64,000 nucleotides of DNA from Proteiniclasticum ruminis (lineage in GTDB: Bacteria > Bacillota > Clostridia > Clostridiales > Clostridiaceae). The stretch covers positions 1 through 64,000 of the forward strand of contig NZ_FOVK01000006.1 in assembly GCF_900115135.1 (NCBI RefSeq), written 5' to 3'. Made by a program: the position numbers and the translations under genes. The notes below the pieces were generated by a model. That model was given only the letters and a program-made list of their open reading frames with translations, was not told the DNA's origin and did not search any database. Positions 16,769 to 26,117 of the stretch are shown here, piece after piece (the stretch's first letter is position 1; each line of letters opens with the position of its first letter).

Positions 16769-17662
16769 CTATGTGCCAAATATTTTTCGGAATCTGTTCC
16801 CCAGCTGCTTCAGCGTCGATATATTCTTGGTAAACACAGTCTCCTCCAATATTATACCAGCTATTTGCTCTATATTTCTACTAGATAGCGCTTGTGGATA
16901 GGACATCAGTACTGGTTCCTGATTCATGATGGCTTTTTCAAGCCTGATGTCATCAAAAATATATCCACAGTTCTCTAGTTCTATATGAAGAAAATTGCTG
17001 CAGGTGGCAAAGAGCTTCTCATAGGCCTCATCCCCTGCCTCTTTGGATGATACCTTGTTTACGATGAGCTTCACGGAAGACTTCAGTCCATAATGACTGA
17101 GGGTTTTCAGCACCCGATAGGCATCGGTGAGGGCGGTGGGTTCTGGTGTTGTCACAAGAATCACTTCATGGGCAAAGGTCATGAAACTCAAAGTTTCTTT
17201 ACTGATGCCCGCTCCATTGTCGATGATCATCACGTCAAAGCCCCCAAGATTGATGAGCTCTTCAATGAGCTTCTCCTGGTTCTCCTCTGATAGGGATTCC
17301 ATCTCCAGAAGACCAGAGCCTCCCGAAATGGCCTTGATGCCCATGGGTCCTTCATAGATGATGTCCTTGAGCTCTGCTCTTCCTTCCAGGTAATCAAACA
17401 GATCATACTCATAATGAAGCCCCATGATGATGTCTGCATTGGTCATACCGATGTCCGCATCCAGAAGCAGAACTTTCTTTCCTTTTTTTGCCATGGCAAT
17501 GGAAAGATTCACAGAGATGTTTGTTTTCCCAACACCTCCCTTGCCACTGACCACTGCATAGATTTTCACAAGTCCGCTTTTCACGGGCTCCATTTCTTTC
17601 TCGGGCTCTTTGCCGAACTTCTCAAAGATTTTCCGCCGTAAAGATTCCGCCTGGTCCATCAT
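16769..17662 (-). CDS. flhG: Flagellum number regulator FlhG (YlxH), MinD-like ATPase
   Basis: A 297-residue P-loop ATPase of the MinD/ParA type. The deviant Walker A motif is VSGKGGVGKTNIS, and the Walker B region reads VMIIDNGAGIS. The N-terminal DQAESLR matches the DQAxxLR motif by which FlhG stimulates the FlhF GTPase. The frame opens at a GTG at 17680, but the ATG at 17662 forms an ATGA overlap with the flhF stop and has GGGAGGAG upstream. A C-terminal amphipathic helix may bind membrane. With FlhF it controls where and how many flagella are built. Confidence 0.9.
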   Translation of the reverse strand: MMDQAESLRRKIFEKFGKEPEKEMEPVKSGLVKIYAVVSGKGGVGKTNISVNLSIAMAKKGKKVLLLDADIGMTNADIIMGLHYEYDLFDYLEGRAELKDIIYEGPMGIKAISGGSGLLEMESLSEENQEKLIEELINLGGFDVMIIDNGAGISKETLSFMTFAHEVILVTTPEPTALTDAYRVLKTLSHYGLKSSVKLIVNKVSSKEAGDEAYEKLFATCSNFLHIELENCGYIFDDIRLEKAIMNQEPVLMSYPQALSSRNIEQIAGIILEETVFTKNISTLKQLGNRFRKIFGT

Positions 17663-18771
17663 GATTTCAGCTCCTCCCACAAATAGGTGAGCACACGGGA
17701 AAGCTCTGCTTCCTCCAGATCTTCCGGCACTTCCTGCCCATGGCAGAAATACTGCACCGGAAGCACTGTATTTTCCATAATGCTCCAGAAGTTTCTAAAA
17801 TTCTCCACTTCATCCAGTTTGGTGAGAATCAGTGCGTCATATCGAAGTTCTTTATAGGTTTTCAGTATCCTTTTTACCGTGTCTGTATCCTGAGACATGG
17901 AAATGGAAAGATAGGTGTTTCTTTCCTCCGGAAGCTCCGAAAGATAGCCTTTGATGTCTTCCAGACGCTCTTCGTCCTTTGGACTGGCTCCGATGGTGTC
18001 CACAAGGATGATATCCACACCGCTGAGTTCTTCCAGTTTTTTCCCGATGTCTTTAGGATCCTCCACCGTGACAAAGGGGATACCGAGGATCTCTGCATAT
18101 TTTTTCAGCTGCTCCACAGCCGCAATACGGTAGGTGTCAATGGTGAGAAGACCTACGGTCTTGTTTTCCTCAAGAAGAGCCGTGGATGCGATCTTCGCAA
18201 TGGTGGTGGTCTTTCCTACTCCTGTAGGTCCCACCAGCACGTTGAGTCTGCCAAAGGGTTTCTCCTTGAGAAACGGATTCTCCAGATACATCTCCTGAAC
18301 GAACTGAAGAAGATCTTCCTTCGTGAGCTTTTCCTCCAGGCCATGCTTCAGTTTGTAACCATCAAACTTCTCTTTGGCCAGGGGACTTTCTGAAAAGACC
18401 TTCCGGTGCAGCTCCTCTTCCATCATCTCCATTTCCTGAGCTTTCTGAAGTTCATTCCGGATGCTTCTCTCCAGGGTGTTTTTGAGAGTTTCTTTGGCCA
18501 TCTGGATCATATCCGAGGAATTCTCGCTTTTCACCTGAGGTTCTTTGGAAAAGAGGATTTTCTGAAACTCCTCCTTTTCCTTCCGGTTTTTCTCATGGAC
18601 CTTTTCTTCCACCGCCACGGTGACTTCCAGCATTTTCTTTCGGAACAGCTGATACCATCTGCCCGGACGAACCGGCTTCTGGCTCACGATGATGGCCTCT
18701 TTGCCCAGCTCATATTTTGCGCGGATCAGGGCTTCTTTCATATCATGGACTACATACTTTTTTATAATCAA
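17659..18771 (-). CDS. flhF: Flagellar biosynthesis GTPase FlhF
   Basis: A 370-residue SRP-type GTPase. The N-terminal B domain begins IIKKYVVHDMKEAL, a charged linker follows, and the NG domain carries the P-loop GPTGVGKTTTIAKIAS and the switch segment TIDTYRIAAVEQLKKYAEIL. The G3 motif reads DTIGASP where most relatives have DTAGR, and G4 is TKLDE. The start is a TTG sharing TTGA with the flhA stop; the next ATG would remove the conserved first ten residues, so TTG is preferred. FlhF places the basal body at the membrane and partners with FlhG, encoded next. Confidence 0.9.
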   Translation of the reverse strand: MIIKKYVVHDMKEALIRAKYELGKEAIIVSQKPVRPGRWYQLFRKKMLEVTVAVEEKVHEKNRKEKEEFQKILFSKEPQVKSENSSDMIQMAKETLKNTLERSIRNELQKAQEMEMMEEELHRKVFSESPLAKEKFDGYKLKHGLEEKLTKEDLLQFVQEMYLENPFLKEKPFGRLNVLVGPTGVGKTTTIAKIASTALLEENKTVGLLTIDTYRIAAVEQLKKYAEILGIPFVTVEDPKDIGKKLEELSGVDIILVDTIGASPKDEERLEDIKGYLSELPEERNTYLSISMSQDTDTVKRILKTYKELRYDALILTKLDEVENFRNFWSIMENTVLPVQYFCHGQEVPEDLEEAELSRVLTYLWEELKS

Positions 18772-20840
18772 CGGAATTCCACCATCCCTACTACTTCAAT
18801 GGGTACATCGTTAGGCACTTCGTTCAGGGACAACACCACCATCTGAGGAAAGGTCATGGAGATGAGATTCTTTAAGGCTGTTCTGATCTTGGGGGAAGCC
18901 AGAATTACGGTCTGATACCCCTTCATCATGGCTTCATCAAAAGCGCTCTGGATGCTGCCGAAGATTCTTGTGATCATTTCCGGCTCAAGGACTGGAATGG
19001 ATCCACCCATGGATTTATGGATGTTCCCTCCGATGAGATCCTCCAGCTGACCGTCAATGGTCAGCACCTTCAGCTCCCCGGTCTGATCCAGATAATCCTT
19101 CACTATGGTTCTTTGCAGCGCATGACGCACATGCTCTGTGAGAATTTCAGTGTCTTTGATGGAAACAGCGTTGTCTGCCAGGGTCTCCAGGATGGTGACT
19201 AGATCCGTAATGGGCACATTCTCTTTGAGAAGGTTCTGAAGTACTTTCTGCACCTCTCCAAGGGTCATGATGCCTGGGATAAGCTCCTCCACAATGACGC
19301 TGTATTTCTCTGACAGCTCGTCAATGAGGGCTTTGGTCTCCTGTCTGCCTAAAAGCTCAAAGGCATGTTTTCTGATGAGCTCCTTCAGATGAGTCACAAG
19401 AACCGTCACAGGCTCTACAATGGTATAGCCTGAAAGATCTGCTCTCTCCTTGTCCTTCTCCTCAATCCACAACGCCGCCAGTCCGAAGGCAGGTTCTTTG
19501 GTGGGTATGCCTTGAAGATCAAAATCCTGGGTTCCAGGATCAATGACCAGGAATTTATGGACATAGATCTCCCCCCGGGCGATCTCATTCCCTTTGATCT
19601 TCATCACATAGCTGTTGGGCTCCAGCTGGAGATTGTCCCGGATCCTGATGGGATTTATGAGAATGCCCATTTCTGTAGCACACTGCTTTCTGATCGAAGT
19701 AATATGGGAAACCAGGCTGGAATCCGATCCTTCATCCACCAGAGGAATGAGGCCATATCCGATTTCAATGGAGATGGGCTCCACATGGTAAGAGCGCACC
19801 GTCTCATCCACATCTTTGATCTTACTGATCTTTTCCTTTTCCTTCTCTTCCACCTTTCTCACAATTTCATCTTTGTCATTTTCGTAGATGAGATATCCGC
19901 CAAGACCGATGAAGGAGCCAATGGCCACAAAAGGAATGGTGGGAAAGGCAGGAATGAATCCGATGGCTGAGATGACCACCGCACCAATCATCATGACTTT
20001 CCAGGTGCTGAACAGCTCCTTGGTGAAGGTTTTTCCAAAACTCTCATCCCCGCCGGACCGGGTCACAATAAGACCGGAGGCTACAGAAATGAGAAGGGAT
20101 GGAATCTGGCTCACAAGGCCATCACCGATGGTGAGTTTCCCGAAATGACCGATGGACTCCATGATGGTCATTTCCCCCTGCATGGAGAAAATGATGATAC
20201 CACCGGCAAGATTGATGAGCGTAATGATGATGCCCGCAACGGCATCCCCTTTGACAAACTTGGAGGCACCATCCATGGAGCCATAAAAGTCCGCTTCCCG
20301 CTGAAGATCCAGTCTTCTTTTCTTGGCCACTTCCTCATTGATGAGACCTGAATTAAGATCCGCATCAATGGCCATTTGCTTTCCAGGCATGGCATCCAAG
20401 GTAAACCTCGCACCCACTTCAGATACTCTGCCTGCACCGTTGGTCACAACCACCATCTGGACGATGGTGATGATGATGAAAATTACAGCACCTACCACAT
20501 AGTTGTTCCCCGTGACAAAGGTGGCAAAGGCATTGATGACCTCTCCTGCATCACCTTTACTCAAAATGAGCCTTGTGGAGGAGATGTTGAGGCCAAGACG
20601 GAACATGGTCATCACAAGGAGAAGACTGGGGAAAATGGAGAATTCCAGAACACTTTTTGTGAAAAGCGTCAGAATGAGGATCATCATGGAGATGGCCAAA
20701 TTCACCGTAAGCAGAAGATCCAGAAGAAAAGAGGGCATAGGCAGGATGATGATGGCAATGACACCCACCACAGCAAAGGCTATGAGAACTTCAGCATATT
20801 TTCTTAAATTGTAAAGACTTGCTCTTAGACTCTGCGGCAT
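18768..20840 (-). CDS. flhA: Flagellar export gate protein FlhA
   Basis: A 690-residue membrane protein of the flagellar type III apparatus. The first 330 residues hold about eight membrane spans and the FHIPEP cytoplasmic loop (ARFTLDAMPGKQMAIDADLNSG region), followed by a large soluble C-terminal domain that forms the nonameric ring docking chaperone-substrate complexes (LGEVQKVLQNLLKENVPITDL). Length is normal. It lies between flhB (13 nt gap) and flhF (4-nt overlap). AGATAGGAG precedes the ATG. Confidence 0.95.
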   Translation of the reverse strand: MPQSLRASLYNLRKYAEVLIAFAVVGVIAIIILPMPSFLLDLLLTVNLAISMMILILTLFTKSVLEFSIFPSLLLVMTMFRLGLNISSTRLILSKGDAGEVINAFATFVTGNNYVVGAVIFIIITIVQMVVVTNGAGRVSEVGARFTLDAMPGKQMAIDADLNSGLINEEVAKKRRLDLQREADFYGSMDGASKFVKGDAVAGIIITLINLAGGIIIFSMQGEMTIMESIGHFGKLTIGDGLVSQIPSLLISVASGLIVTRSGGDESFGKTFTKELFSTWKVMMIGAVVISAIGFIPAFPTIPFVAIGSFIGLGGYLIYENDKDEIVRKVEEKEKEKISKIKDVDETVRSYHVEPISIEIGYGLIPLVDEGSDSSLVSHITSIRKQCATEMGILINPIRIRDNLQLEPNSYVMKIKGNEIARGEIYVHKFLVIDPGTQDFDLQGIPTKEPAFGLAALWIEEKDKERADLSGYTIVEPVTVLVTHLKELIRKHAFELLGRQETKALIDELSEKYSVIVEELIPGIMTLGEVQKVLQNLLKENVPITDLVTILETLADNAVSIKDTEILTEHVRHALQRTIVKDYLDQTGELKVLTIDGQLEDLIGGNIHKSMGGSIPVLEPEMITRIFGSIQSAFDEAMMKGYQTVILASPKIRTALKNLISMTFPQMVVLSLNEVPNDVPIEVVGMVEFR

Positions 20841-20853
20841 AACATACTCCTAT

Positions 20854-21924
20854 CTATCTTGCTTTTTTCTTCTTGTTCATGGTGAAAACCAGGGCCAGGA
20901 TCTCTGCCACCGCCTGATACATCTCCACAGGCACAGAAGAACCCGGTTCCACCTTATAATACATACTTCTGGCCAACGGTTTGTTCTCAATGATGGGAAT
21001 CTTCTTCTCTTTGGCCAGCTCTTTCATCTTCATGGCTTTATAATCCAGTCCCTTGGCCATGACCACAGGCGCATCATCTTTCCCTTGCTCATAGCGCAGC
21101 GCAATGGCGATATGGGTTGGATTTGTGATGAGCACCGTAGAAGCTTCCACGCTCTGCATGGTTCTTGCCATGGACATCTGACGCTGGATCTGCTGCCTTT
21201 TCTGCTTGATTTTGGGATCTCCCTCCATCTGCTTGTACTCTTCTTTGATCTCATGTTTTGTCATCATGAGATTCTTCTTATGCTCTTTTCTCTCAAAGAC
21301 AAAGTCGATGAGAGCCAGCACAAGCATAAAGGCTGCGATATTGATGCTGAGGCTCCTGGTTACCTCGATAAAGAAACTGAACAGCTTCTCCAGTCCTACC
21401 CCACCAAGGTTCAGCAGTGGCTTCATGAACTCCTGCAGTCCCGTGTAGGTGAGATACACCACAATAAAGAGCTTCATGAGACTCTTGAAGAGCGTAAACA
21501 GGGCTTTTTTTGAAAAGATGTTCTTTGCGCCCTGCAGCGGATTAAGACGCTTAAAATCAGGCTTCAGAGGCTCCACCGTGAACAGGAATCCCACTTGCAT
21601 CACGTTGCTGAGAATCCCTATGAACACAGCCACCAGACCAAAAGGAAGAAAAATGAGAAGCACCTGCAAGAGAAGTTCTGAAAGATATGTGCCGGCATTG
21701 GCCGGTCCAAGTTCCTGTCCTAGGGTAGAAGATAAGGTAAACTGCATGAAAGTTCGGGCATTTTTATACAGATAGTCTCCCAGCGCTCCAAGAACCAGGG
21801 CAAAAAGAAGAAAGGAAAGTGCGGAATTAAGATCTCCGCTTTTGGATACCTGTCCCTTTTTCCGGCTGTCCCGGAGCCTTTTGGGGGTCGCCTGTTCCGT
21901 TTTTGAGTGCTTGTCTTCTGCCAT
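20854..21924 (-). CDS. flhB: Flagellar export switch protein FlhB
   Basis: A 356-residue export component with an N-terminal charged stretch (KTEQATPKRLRDSRKKGQV), four membrane spans, and a cytoplasmic domain containing the autocleavage motif NPTH in LITNPTHIAIALRYE. Cleavage between Asn and Pro switches export from rod/hook to filament substrates, together with FliK. Length is typical. AGAAGGATG lies upstream of the ATG. It follows fliR by 15 nt. Confidence 0.95.
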   Translation of the reverse strand: MAEDKHSKTEQATPKRLRDSRKKGQVSKSGDLNSALSFLLFALVLGALGDYLYKNARTFMQFTLSSTLGQELGPANAGTYLSELLLQVLLIFLPFGLVAVFIGILSNVMQVGFLFTVEPLKPDFKRLNPLQGAKNIFSKKALFTLFKSLMKLFIVVYLTYTGLQEFMKPLLNLGGVGLEKLFSFFIEVTRSLSINIAAFMLVLALIDFVFERKEHKKNLMMTKHEIKEEYKQMEGDPKIKQKRQQIQRQMSMARTMQSVEASTVLITNPTHIAIALRYEQGKDDAPVVMAKGLDYKAMKMKELAKEKKIPIIENKPLARSMYYKVEPGSSVPVEMYQAVAEILALVFTMNKKKKAR

Positions 21925-21939
21925 TTAGCTCACATCCTT

Positions 21940-22698
21940 CTATCTGAACATCTCCACTGCTTTCCCCATATACTCCGCCATAAGAGAGAGCGTCTTTCCT
22001 CCATGATTCATAAAAGAAGAGGCCAGAAACAGAAACAGCACCATACCTAGGAGAGACTTCAGCGGCATCCCCAGCATGAAGACATTGATCTGAGGCACAG
22101 ACCTGGAAATCAGCCCCATGACGATATCTACCACAAGAAGCACAATGAGCATGGGTGCTGCTATGCTGAAGGCGATCTTGAAGCTGTGGGAGAAGAGAAA
22201 GAGGACCCCTTCAAGGTTGATTCCTGAAAGCCCCAGCTGTCCCGGAAGAGCCACCTGGAAAGAATCCATCACCGCCGTCAGCAGCGTATGGTGAAGGTTC
22301 ATCATAAAGAAAACCATGATGCTCATCCAGTAAAAGAGACTGCCGTAATAGGAGGATGTGGTGCCTGACATGGGATCATACACAGCCCCCATGGAATACC
22401 CCACCTGAAAATCGATGAACTGTCCCGCCATCTCCACAGCGGAGAAAATAAGCTTTGCCATATACCCCATGGTGAGACCGATGACCACTTCCCGCGCAAC
22501 CGCCAGAACAAAAAGGACGGTTTCCTCATACACAAGGACCTCGGGTGCTCTAAAATACACAAGAAGACTCAAGATGAGGGAAAAGAACACCTTTGAAGTG
22601 TTTGGCAGCGCTTTATGGGAAAATCCCGGGACCACGGTAATAAATGCAGTGATTCTTGCAAGAATATACAGGAACCCTTGAATTTCAAGCTGCATCAT
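21940..22698 (-). CDS. fliR: Flagellar export apparatus protein FliR
   Basis: A 252-residue membrane protein with about six hydrophobic spans and family segments such as RITAFITVVPGFSHKALPN and GYMAKLIFSAVEMAGQFIDFQ. With FliP and FliQ it forms the helical export gate at the base of the rod. Two adjacent ATG codons exist at the start; CTAGGGGGATTC precedes them. The fliP-fliQ-fliR-flhB-flhA order is conserved widely. Confidence 0.94.
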   Translation of the reverse strand: MMQLEIQGFLYILARITAFITVVPGFSHKALPNTSKVFFSLILSLLVYFRAPEVLVYEETVLFVLAVAREVVIGLTMGYMAKLIFSAVEMAGQFIDFQVGYSMGAVYDPMSGTTSSYYGSLFYWMSIMVFFMMNLHHTLLTAVMDSFQVALPGQLGLSGINLEGVLFLFSHSFKIAFSIAAPMLIVLLVVDIVMGLISRSVPQINVFMLGMPLKSLLGMVLFLFLASSFMNHGGKTLSLMAEYMGKAVEMFR

Positions 22699-22706
22699 GA
22701 ATCCCC

Positions 22707-22970
22707 CTAGAGTCTGTTGATGACATCAAAGGACTGGTTCATAAATGCAATCAGTGTATTCATCATAAAAGCCCCAAGCAGAATGAGGCTTAGCAGCACC
22801 GCGATCATTTTGGGCACAAAGGTCAGGGTCTGTTCCTGAACCTGGGTTGTGGCCTGCAAGATGGAAATGATGAGTCCCACCACCATGGCAATGATTAGAA
22901 TGGGCGCAGAGGCCTTGATTGTTGTCATGAAAGCACTTCTCATAAGATCCAGTGCCATTACCTGATTCAT
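22707..22970 (-). CDS. fliQ: Flagellar export apparatus protein FliQ
   Basis: An 87-residue protein with two hydrophobic hairpin helices (APILIIAMVVGLIISILQATT and MIAVLLSLILLGAFM) and the motif TQVQEQTLTFVPK between them, diagnostic for FliQ. It joins FliP and FliR in the export gate. AGGAGGTTTTTTT lies before the ATG. Gaps to its neighbours are 11 and 8 nt. Confidence 0.95.
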   Translation of the reverse strand: MNQVMALDLMRSAFMTTIKASAPILIIAMVVGLIISILQATTQVQEQTLTFVPKMIAVLLSLILLGAFMMNTLIAFMNQSFDVINRL

Positions 22971-22981
22971 AAAAAAACCTC

Positions 22982-23749
22982 CTAACTGAATCCCTTGAGA
23001 AGAGATTCCACCACAAGATACCAGCCATCCACAAGTATGAAGAGAAGAAGCTTAAAGGGCAGCGCAATCATGGCCGGTGGCAGCATGAACATACCCATGG
23101 ACATGAGGATGCTTGATACCACAATGTCCAGCACAAGGAACGGAAGAAAGAGAATAAATCCGATGGAGAAAGCAGTCCGAAGCTCACTGATGGTGAAAGC
23201 CGGAATCACCACAGTCAACGGAAGCTCCATGGGATCTTCCACATTCTCTAAGTTCCCCGACCTCATAAAAAGAGCCAGATCTTTCTCTCTGGTCTGCTTC
23301 AGCATGAACTCTTTGAGAGGCACCGCTCCAATTTCCAGGGCTTCTGCCTGGGTGATCTCTTCTGCCACAAAAGGCGTCACAGCTGTATCCATGATCTCGT
23401 TATAAACCGGCGTCATCACAAACATGGTGATGAAGAGCGCAAGGCCCATGAGCACCTGATTGGGTGGTGTCTGCTGGGAACCCATGGCATTTCGCAGAAA
23501 GGACAGCACCACCACTACTCTAGTGAAGGCAGTGGTGAGAATCACAAAAGCCGGCACTAAAGTCAGGATGGTCAGAAGCACGAAGACCCTTACGGTATCC
23601 ACCGTCGCTTGGGGTCCCCGGTCCGGATTGTTGAAATTGATGCCCCACTGGCTGAGATCCAGGGCAAAGGTCTCTTTTATGTTGAAAGCGAGACCCAGTC
23701 CCACAAAGAGTGCCAGAAACAGCACCATTTTTTTCTTATTCACGGTCAT
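22982..23749 (-). CDS. fliP: Flagellar export apparatus protein FliP
   Basis: A membrane protein of about 255 residues with a cleavable N-terminal signal-like segment (KMVLFLALFVGLGLAFNI), as in other FliP proteins, then four spans with the hallmarks TAFTRVVVVLSFLRNAMG, QTPPNQVLMGLALF and MLPPAMIALPFKLLLFI. The pentameric FliP core forms the export channel. The start is uncertain: the ATG at 23749 directly abuts AGAGGA, so the GTG at 23743, 6 nt after it, may be used. The gene overlaps the end of fliO. Confidence 0.94.
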   Translation of the reverse strand: MTVNKKKMVLFLALFVGLGLAFNIKETFALDLSQWGINFNNPDRGPQATVDTVRVFVLLTILTLVPAFVILTTAFTRVVVVLSFLRNAMGSQQTPPNQVLMGLALFITMFVMTPVYNEIMDTAVTPFVAEEITQAEALEIGAVPLKEFMLKQTREKDLALFMRSGNLENVEDPMELPLTVVIPAFTISELRTAFSIGFILFLPFLVLDIVVSSILMSMGMFMLPPAMIALPFKLLLFILVDGWYLVVESLLKGFS

Positions 23750-24077
23750 TCCTCTTTCTCCACATATGCATCACCGGATTTTCTTCCAGCTGTCTTCTGC
23801 GCCTTTCCATCATTTCCTCCACCTCTTCCGGTGGAAGCTCTTTCAGAAGATCCACTTTGCCTGAACTGACACTGGCCAAATGATAGCTTTTCCCCACCCG
23901 GACCACCGCAAGGAACGCCTGGTTGGACAGAGGCACCTTTTCCACCATCTGGATGTACTGGTTTCCGCCATAGTTCATCTTCTTCCCGAAGCGCAGCACC
24001 ACATATAAAAGGGCCAGCACTGCCGCAAGGCCTAGGATCATTTTCAGAAAGGACAGGATCAGTTCAACAGTTTCCAT
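23736..24077 (-). CDS. fliO: Flagellar biosynthetic protein FliO (FliZ)
   Basis: A 113-residue bitopic protein with one N-terminal membrane span (LILSFLKMILGLAAVLALLYVV) followed by a small beta-rich cytoplasmic domain containing the family-typical QMVEKVPLSNQAFLAVVRVGKSYHLAS. FliO helps assemble the FliP ring. Sequence conservation in this family is low, but the position between fliL and fliP is diagnostic. AAAAGGAGCGTCC precedes the ATG. Confidence 0.88.
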   Translation of the reverse strand: METVELILSFLKMILGLAAVLALLYVVLRFGKKMNYGGNQYIQMVEKVPLSNQAFLAVVRVGKSYHLASVSSGKVDLLKELPPEEVEEMMERRRRQLEENPVMHMWRKRNDRE

Positions 24078-24091
24078 GGACGCTCCTTTTC

Positions 24092-24559
24092 CTACTGCAC
24101 CAGAAACTCGGTGAAGTAGACTTCTGCCACCACATCTTCTCCTAAGGCGGCATTGATGCTGGCTTTGATTTTAACTTTTGCTCCAGCAAGACCTCCTTCT
24201 TTTAGAAGATCCTGCGGTGTGTATTCCATGAGGTCATGGATGATGACATCTCGCAGCTGGCTGGTCTTATTGGTCAGGACCGCCGCATGTTCCTCGTTGG
24301 TGTAAAGAAGGGACAGGTTCGCTTTGAGATATGTGGTTCCTTTTCCTTCTGTCCTGAGATTCACCACGTAGGATTCCATGGGCATCACAAACTCCTCATG
24401 CTTCTGGAATTTAGCCATGATGTCCGAGATCTTGATGTCTGTTGCGATGAATACCATAGCTACAGAGCCCACCATGATGATGAAACTCATGATCACGATG
24501 ATGATCACCAGCACATTGGGTTTCTTTTTTTCTTTTTTCTGCTTTTCTTCCTGAGCCAT
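24092..24559 (-). CDS. fliL: Flagellar basal-body-associated protein FliL
   Basis: A 155-residue protein with a very lysine-rich cytoplasmic start, one membrane span (VLVIIIVIMSFIIMVGSVAMV), and a periplasmic-side domain of the FliL/stomatin-like type containing PMESYVVNLRTEGKGTTYLK. FliL sits next to the stator units and supports torque. It follows motB by 3 nt and precedes fliO by 14 nt, the common order in Firmicutes. Confidence 0.92.
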   Translation of the reverse strand: MAQEEKQKKEKKKPNVLVIIIVIMSFIIMVGSVAMVFIATDIKISDIMAKFQKHEEFVMPMESYVVNLRTEGKGTTYLKANLSLLYTNEEHAAVLTNKTSQLRDVIIHDLMEYTPQDLLKEGGLAGAKVKIKASINAALGEDVVAEVYFTEFLVQ

Positions 24560-24562
24560 TTC

Positions 24563-25318
24563 CTATTCCTCGCCTTCATCCATGATAATCAGTAAATTCA
24601 CCCGGCGGTTCAGTGCCCGGTTCGCATTGGTGTCGTTGGACACGATGGGTCTGTATTCGCCATATCCTATGGCGGAAAGCCTTCCCCCTGGAATGCTCTT
24701 TTCTTCAGAAAGATATCTCACCACCGCCAGAGCTCTTCCTGCGGAAAGCTCCCAGTTGGTGTCATACTCATTGGAGTTATGAGGCACATTGTCCGTATGT
24801 CCCTCCACCACGATTTCATTTTCAAAAGAGAGAAAGAGTCCTTCGAGATCCGAAAGGAGACTTCTTCCTGAGTCCTTGATCACCGCTTCTCCGGATTCAA
24901 ATAAAATGGCTTCACGGATATTCACAAAGACTCCGCTTTTGTTGAGGCTTACTGTGACCTCTGCCTGGAGACCTTCCGTTTCCACATAGTCCTTCACTTG
25001 ACTGTACATTTCCAAGGTGCTTTCAGAAATCTGAGGATCCAGTTCATCCTCCTCAACTTCATAGGTGGGATTGTCCAGAGGAAGCTCCTCGTTGGGTCCT
25101 TCCATCTCTATGATGGAACTGGAAGCTTCGCCGGAAAGAACCGACTGGAGACTCTGGGTGATTTCCTTGAACTTCTGTGCATCAATGCTGGACATGGAGT
25201 AGAGAAGAATAAAAAATGTAAGAAGCAGCGTCATCATATCCGAGAAAGTAGCCATCCAGGCAGGTGCACCTGGACTGGAGGACTCTGATGTTTTTCTGGG
25301 TCTTCTTTCCTTACTCAT
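24563..25318 (-). CDS. motB: Flagellar motor stator protein MotB
   Basis: A 251-residue stator subunit with a basic N-terminal tail, one membrane span with the proton- or sodium-binding Asp27 in TFSDMMTLLLTFFILLYS, a plug/linker region, and a C-terminal OmpA-like peptidoglycan-binding domain (IVVEGHTDNVPHNSNEYDTN and LSAGRALAVVRYL). It anchors MotA to the wall. Its start overlaps the motA end by 8 nt. The coupling ion (H+ or Na+) cannot be read with certainty. Confidence 0.94.
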   Translation of the reverse strand: MSKERRPRKTSESSSPGAPAWMATFSDMMTLLLTFFILLYSMSSIDAQKFKEITQSLQSVLSGEASSSIIEMEGPNEELPLDNPTYEVEEDELDPQISESTLEMYSQVKDYVETEGLQAEVTVSLNKSGVFVNIREAILFESGEAVIKDSGRSLLSDLEGLFLSFENEIVVEGHTDNVPHNSNEYDTNWELSAGRALAVVRYLSEEKSIPGGRLSAIGYGEYRPIVSNDTNANRALNRRVNLLIIMDEGEE

Positions 25319-26117
25319 AAGAAAGAGCCTCTTGGGTTACGGTTCTCTCCGCCTGAAGGATCTTCACTTCTTCAGGAGACAGGTAAGTCATGAGCTTCTC
25401 TTCCAGGATTCTCGGGTTTGTACCCGCCTGGATTTCCAGAATACCTTCAATGGCCATTTCCTTGGAGACCATTTCTTCATTGGTCTGGGCAGAAAGGTTG
25501 GAAGCAATGGGAATGAAAACCAGATTGGAGAAAAAGGATCCGTAAAAGGTTGTGATGAGGGCTACAGCCATACCTGACCCGATGGCGGAGGAGTCTTGAA
25601 GATCCGCCAGCATGATGATGAGCCCGATGAGGGTCCCAATCATACCAAAGGCAGGCGCCAGTTCTCCCCATTTGCTGAAGATGCTCTGTCCCATACGGTG
25701 TCTTCTTTCTGTGGTCTCCATTTTCAGGGTCATGATCTCCCGGATCACATCCGGGTCAATGCCATCCACCACCATCTGGAGTCCTGAGGTTAAAAATTCA
25801 TCTTCCATGGTCTGAAGATCGTCCTCCAGGGCAAGAAGACCATCTCTTCTTGCTTTTCTTGCCATTTCTGAGAACATACCAATGAGCTTCACCCGGTCCT
25901 GTTCCGGCTTATTGATGAGGAGCTTCATGATTTTAGGAAGTTTCATAATGTCTTTCATGGGAAAACTGATCACAAGAGCAGCCAAAGAGCCTCCCAATGT
26001 GATGATCAGTGAAGGTATATGCAGAAAGCTCGACATATCCCCACTGGATGTGATGGACCAGACAACAAGAACCAGTCCCGATGCCAATCCAATCAGTGCA
26101 CTGTAACTTTTTTTCAT
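25311..26117 (-). CDS. motA: Flagellar motor stator protein MotA
   Basis: A 268-residue membrane protein with four spans and the cytoplasmic loop that contacts FliG (residues about 75-140, containing MARKARRDGLLALEDDL). The conserved transmembrane stretch APAFGMIGTLIGLIIML has the functional proline. It forms the ion channel with MotB, encoded next with an 8-nt overlap. GAGGGTGACGCGAA precedes the ATG, and the start overlaps flbD by 4 nt. Having the stator genes inside the fla operon is common in clostridia. Confidence 0.95.
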   Translation of the reverse strand: MKKSYSALIGLASGLVLVVWSITSSGDMSSFLHIPSLIITLGGSLAALVISFPMKDIMKLPKIMKLLINKPEQDRVKLIGMFSEMARKARRDGLLALEDDLQTMEDEFLTSGLQMVVDGIDPDVIREIMTLKMETTERRHRMGQSIFSKWGELAPAFGMIGTLIGLIIMLADLQDSSAIGSGMAVALITTFYGSFFSNLVFIPIASNLSAQTNEEMVSKEMAIEGILEIQAGTNPRILEEKLMTYLSPEEVKILQAERTVTQEALSYE

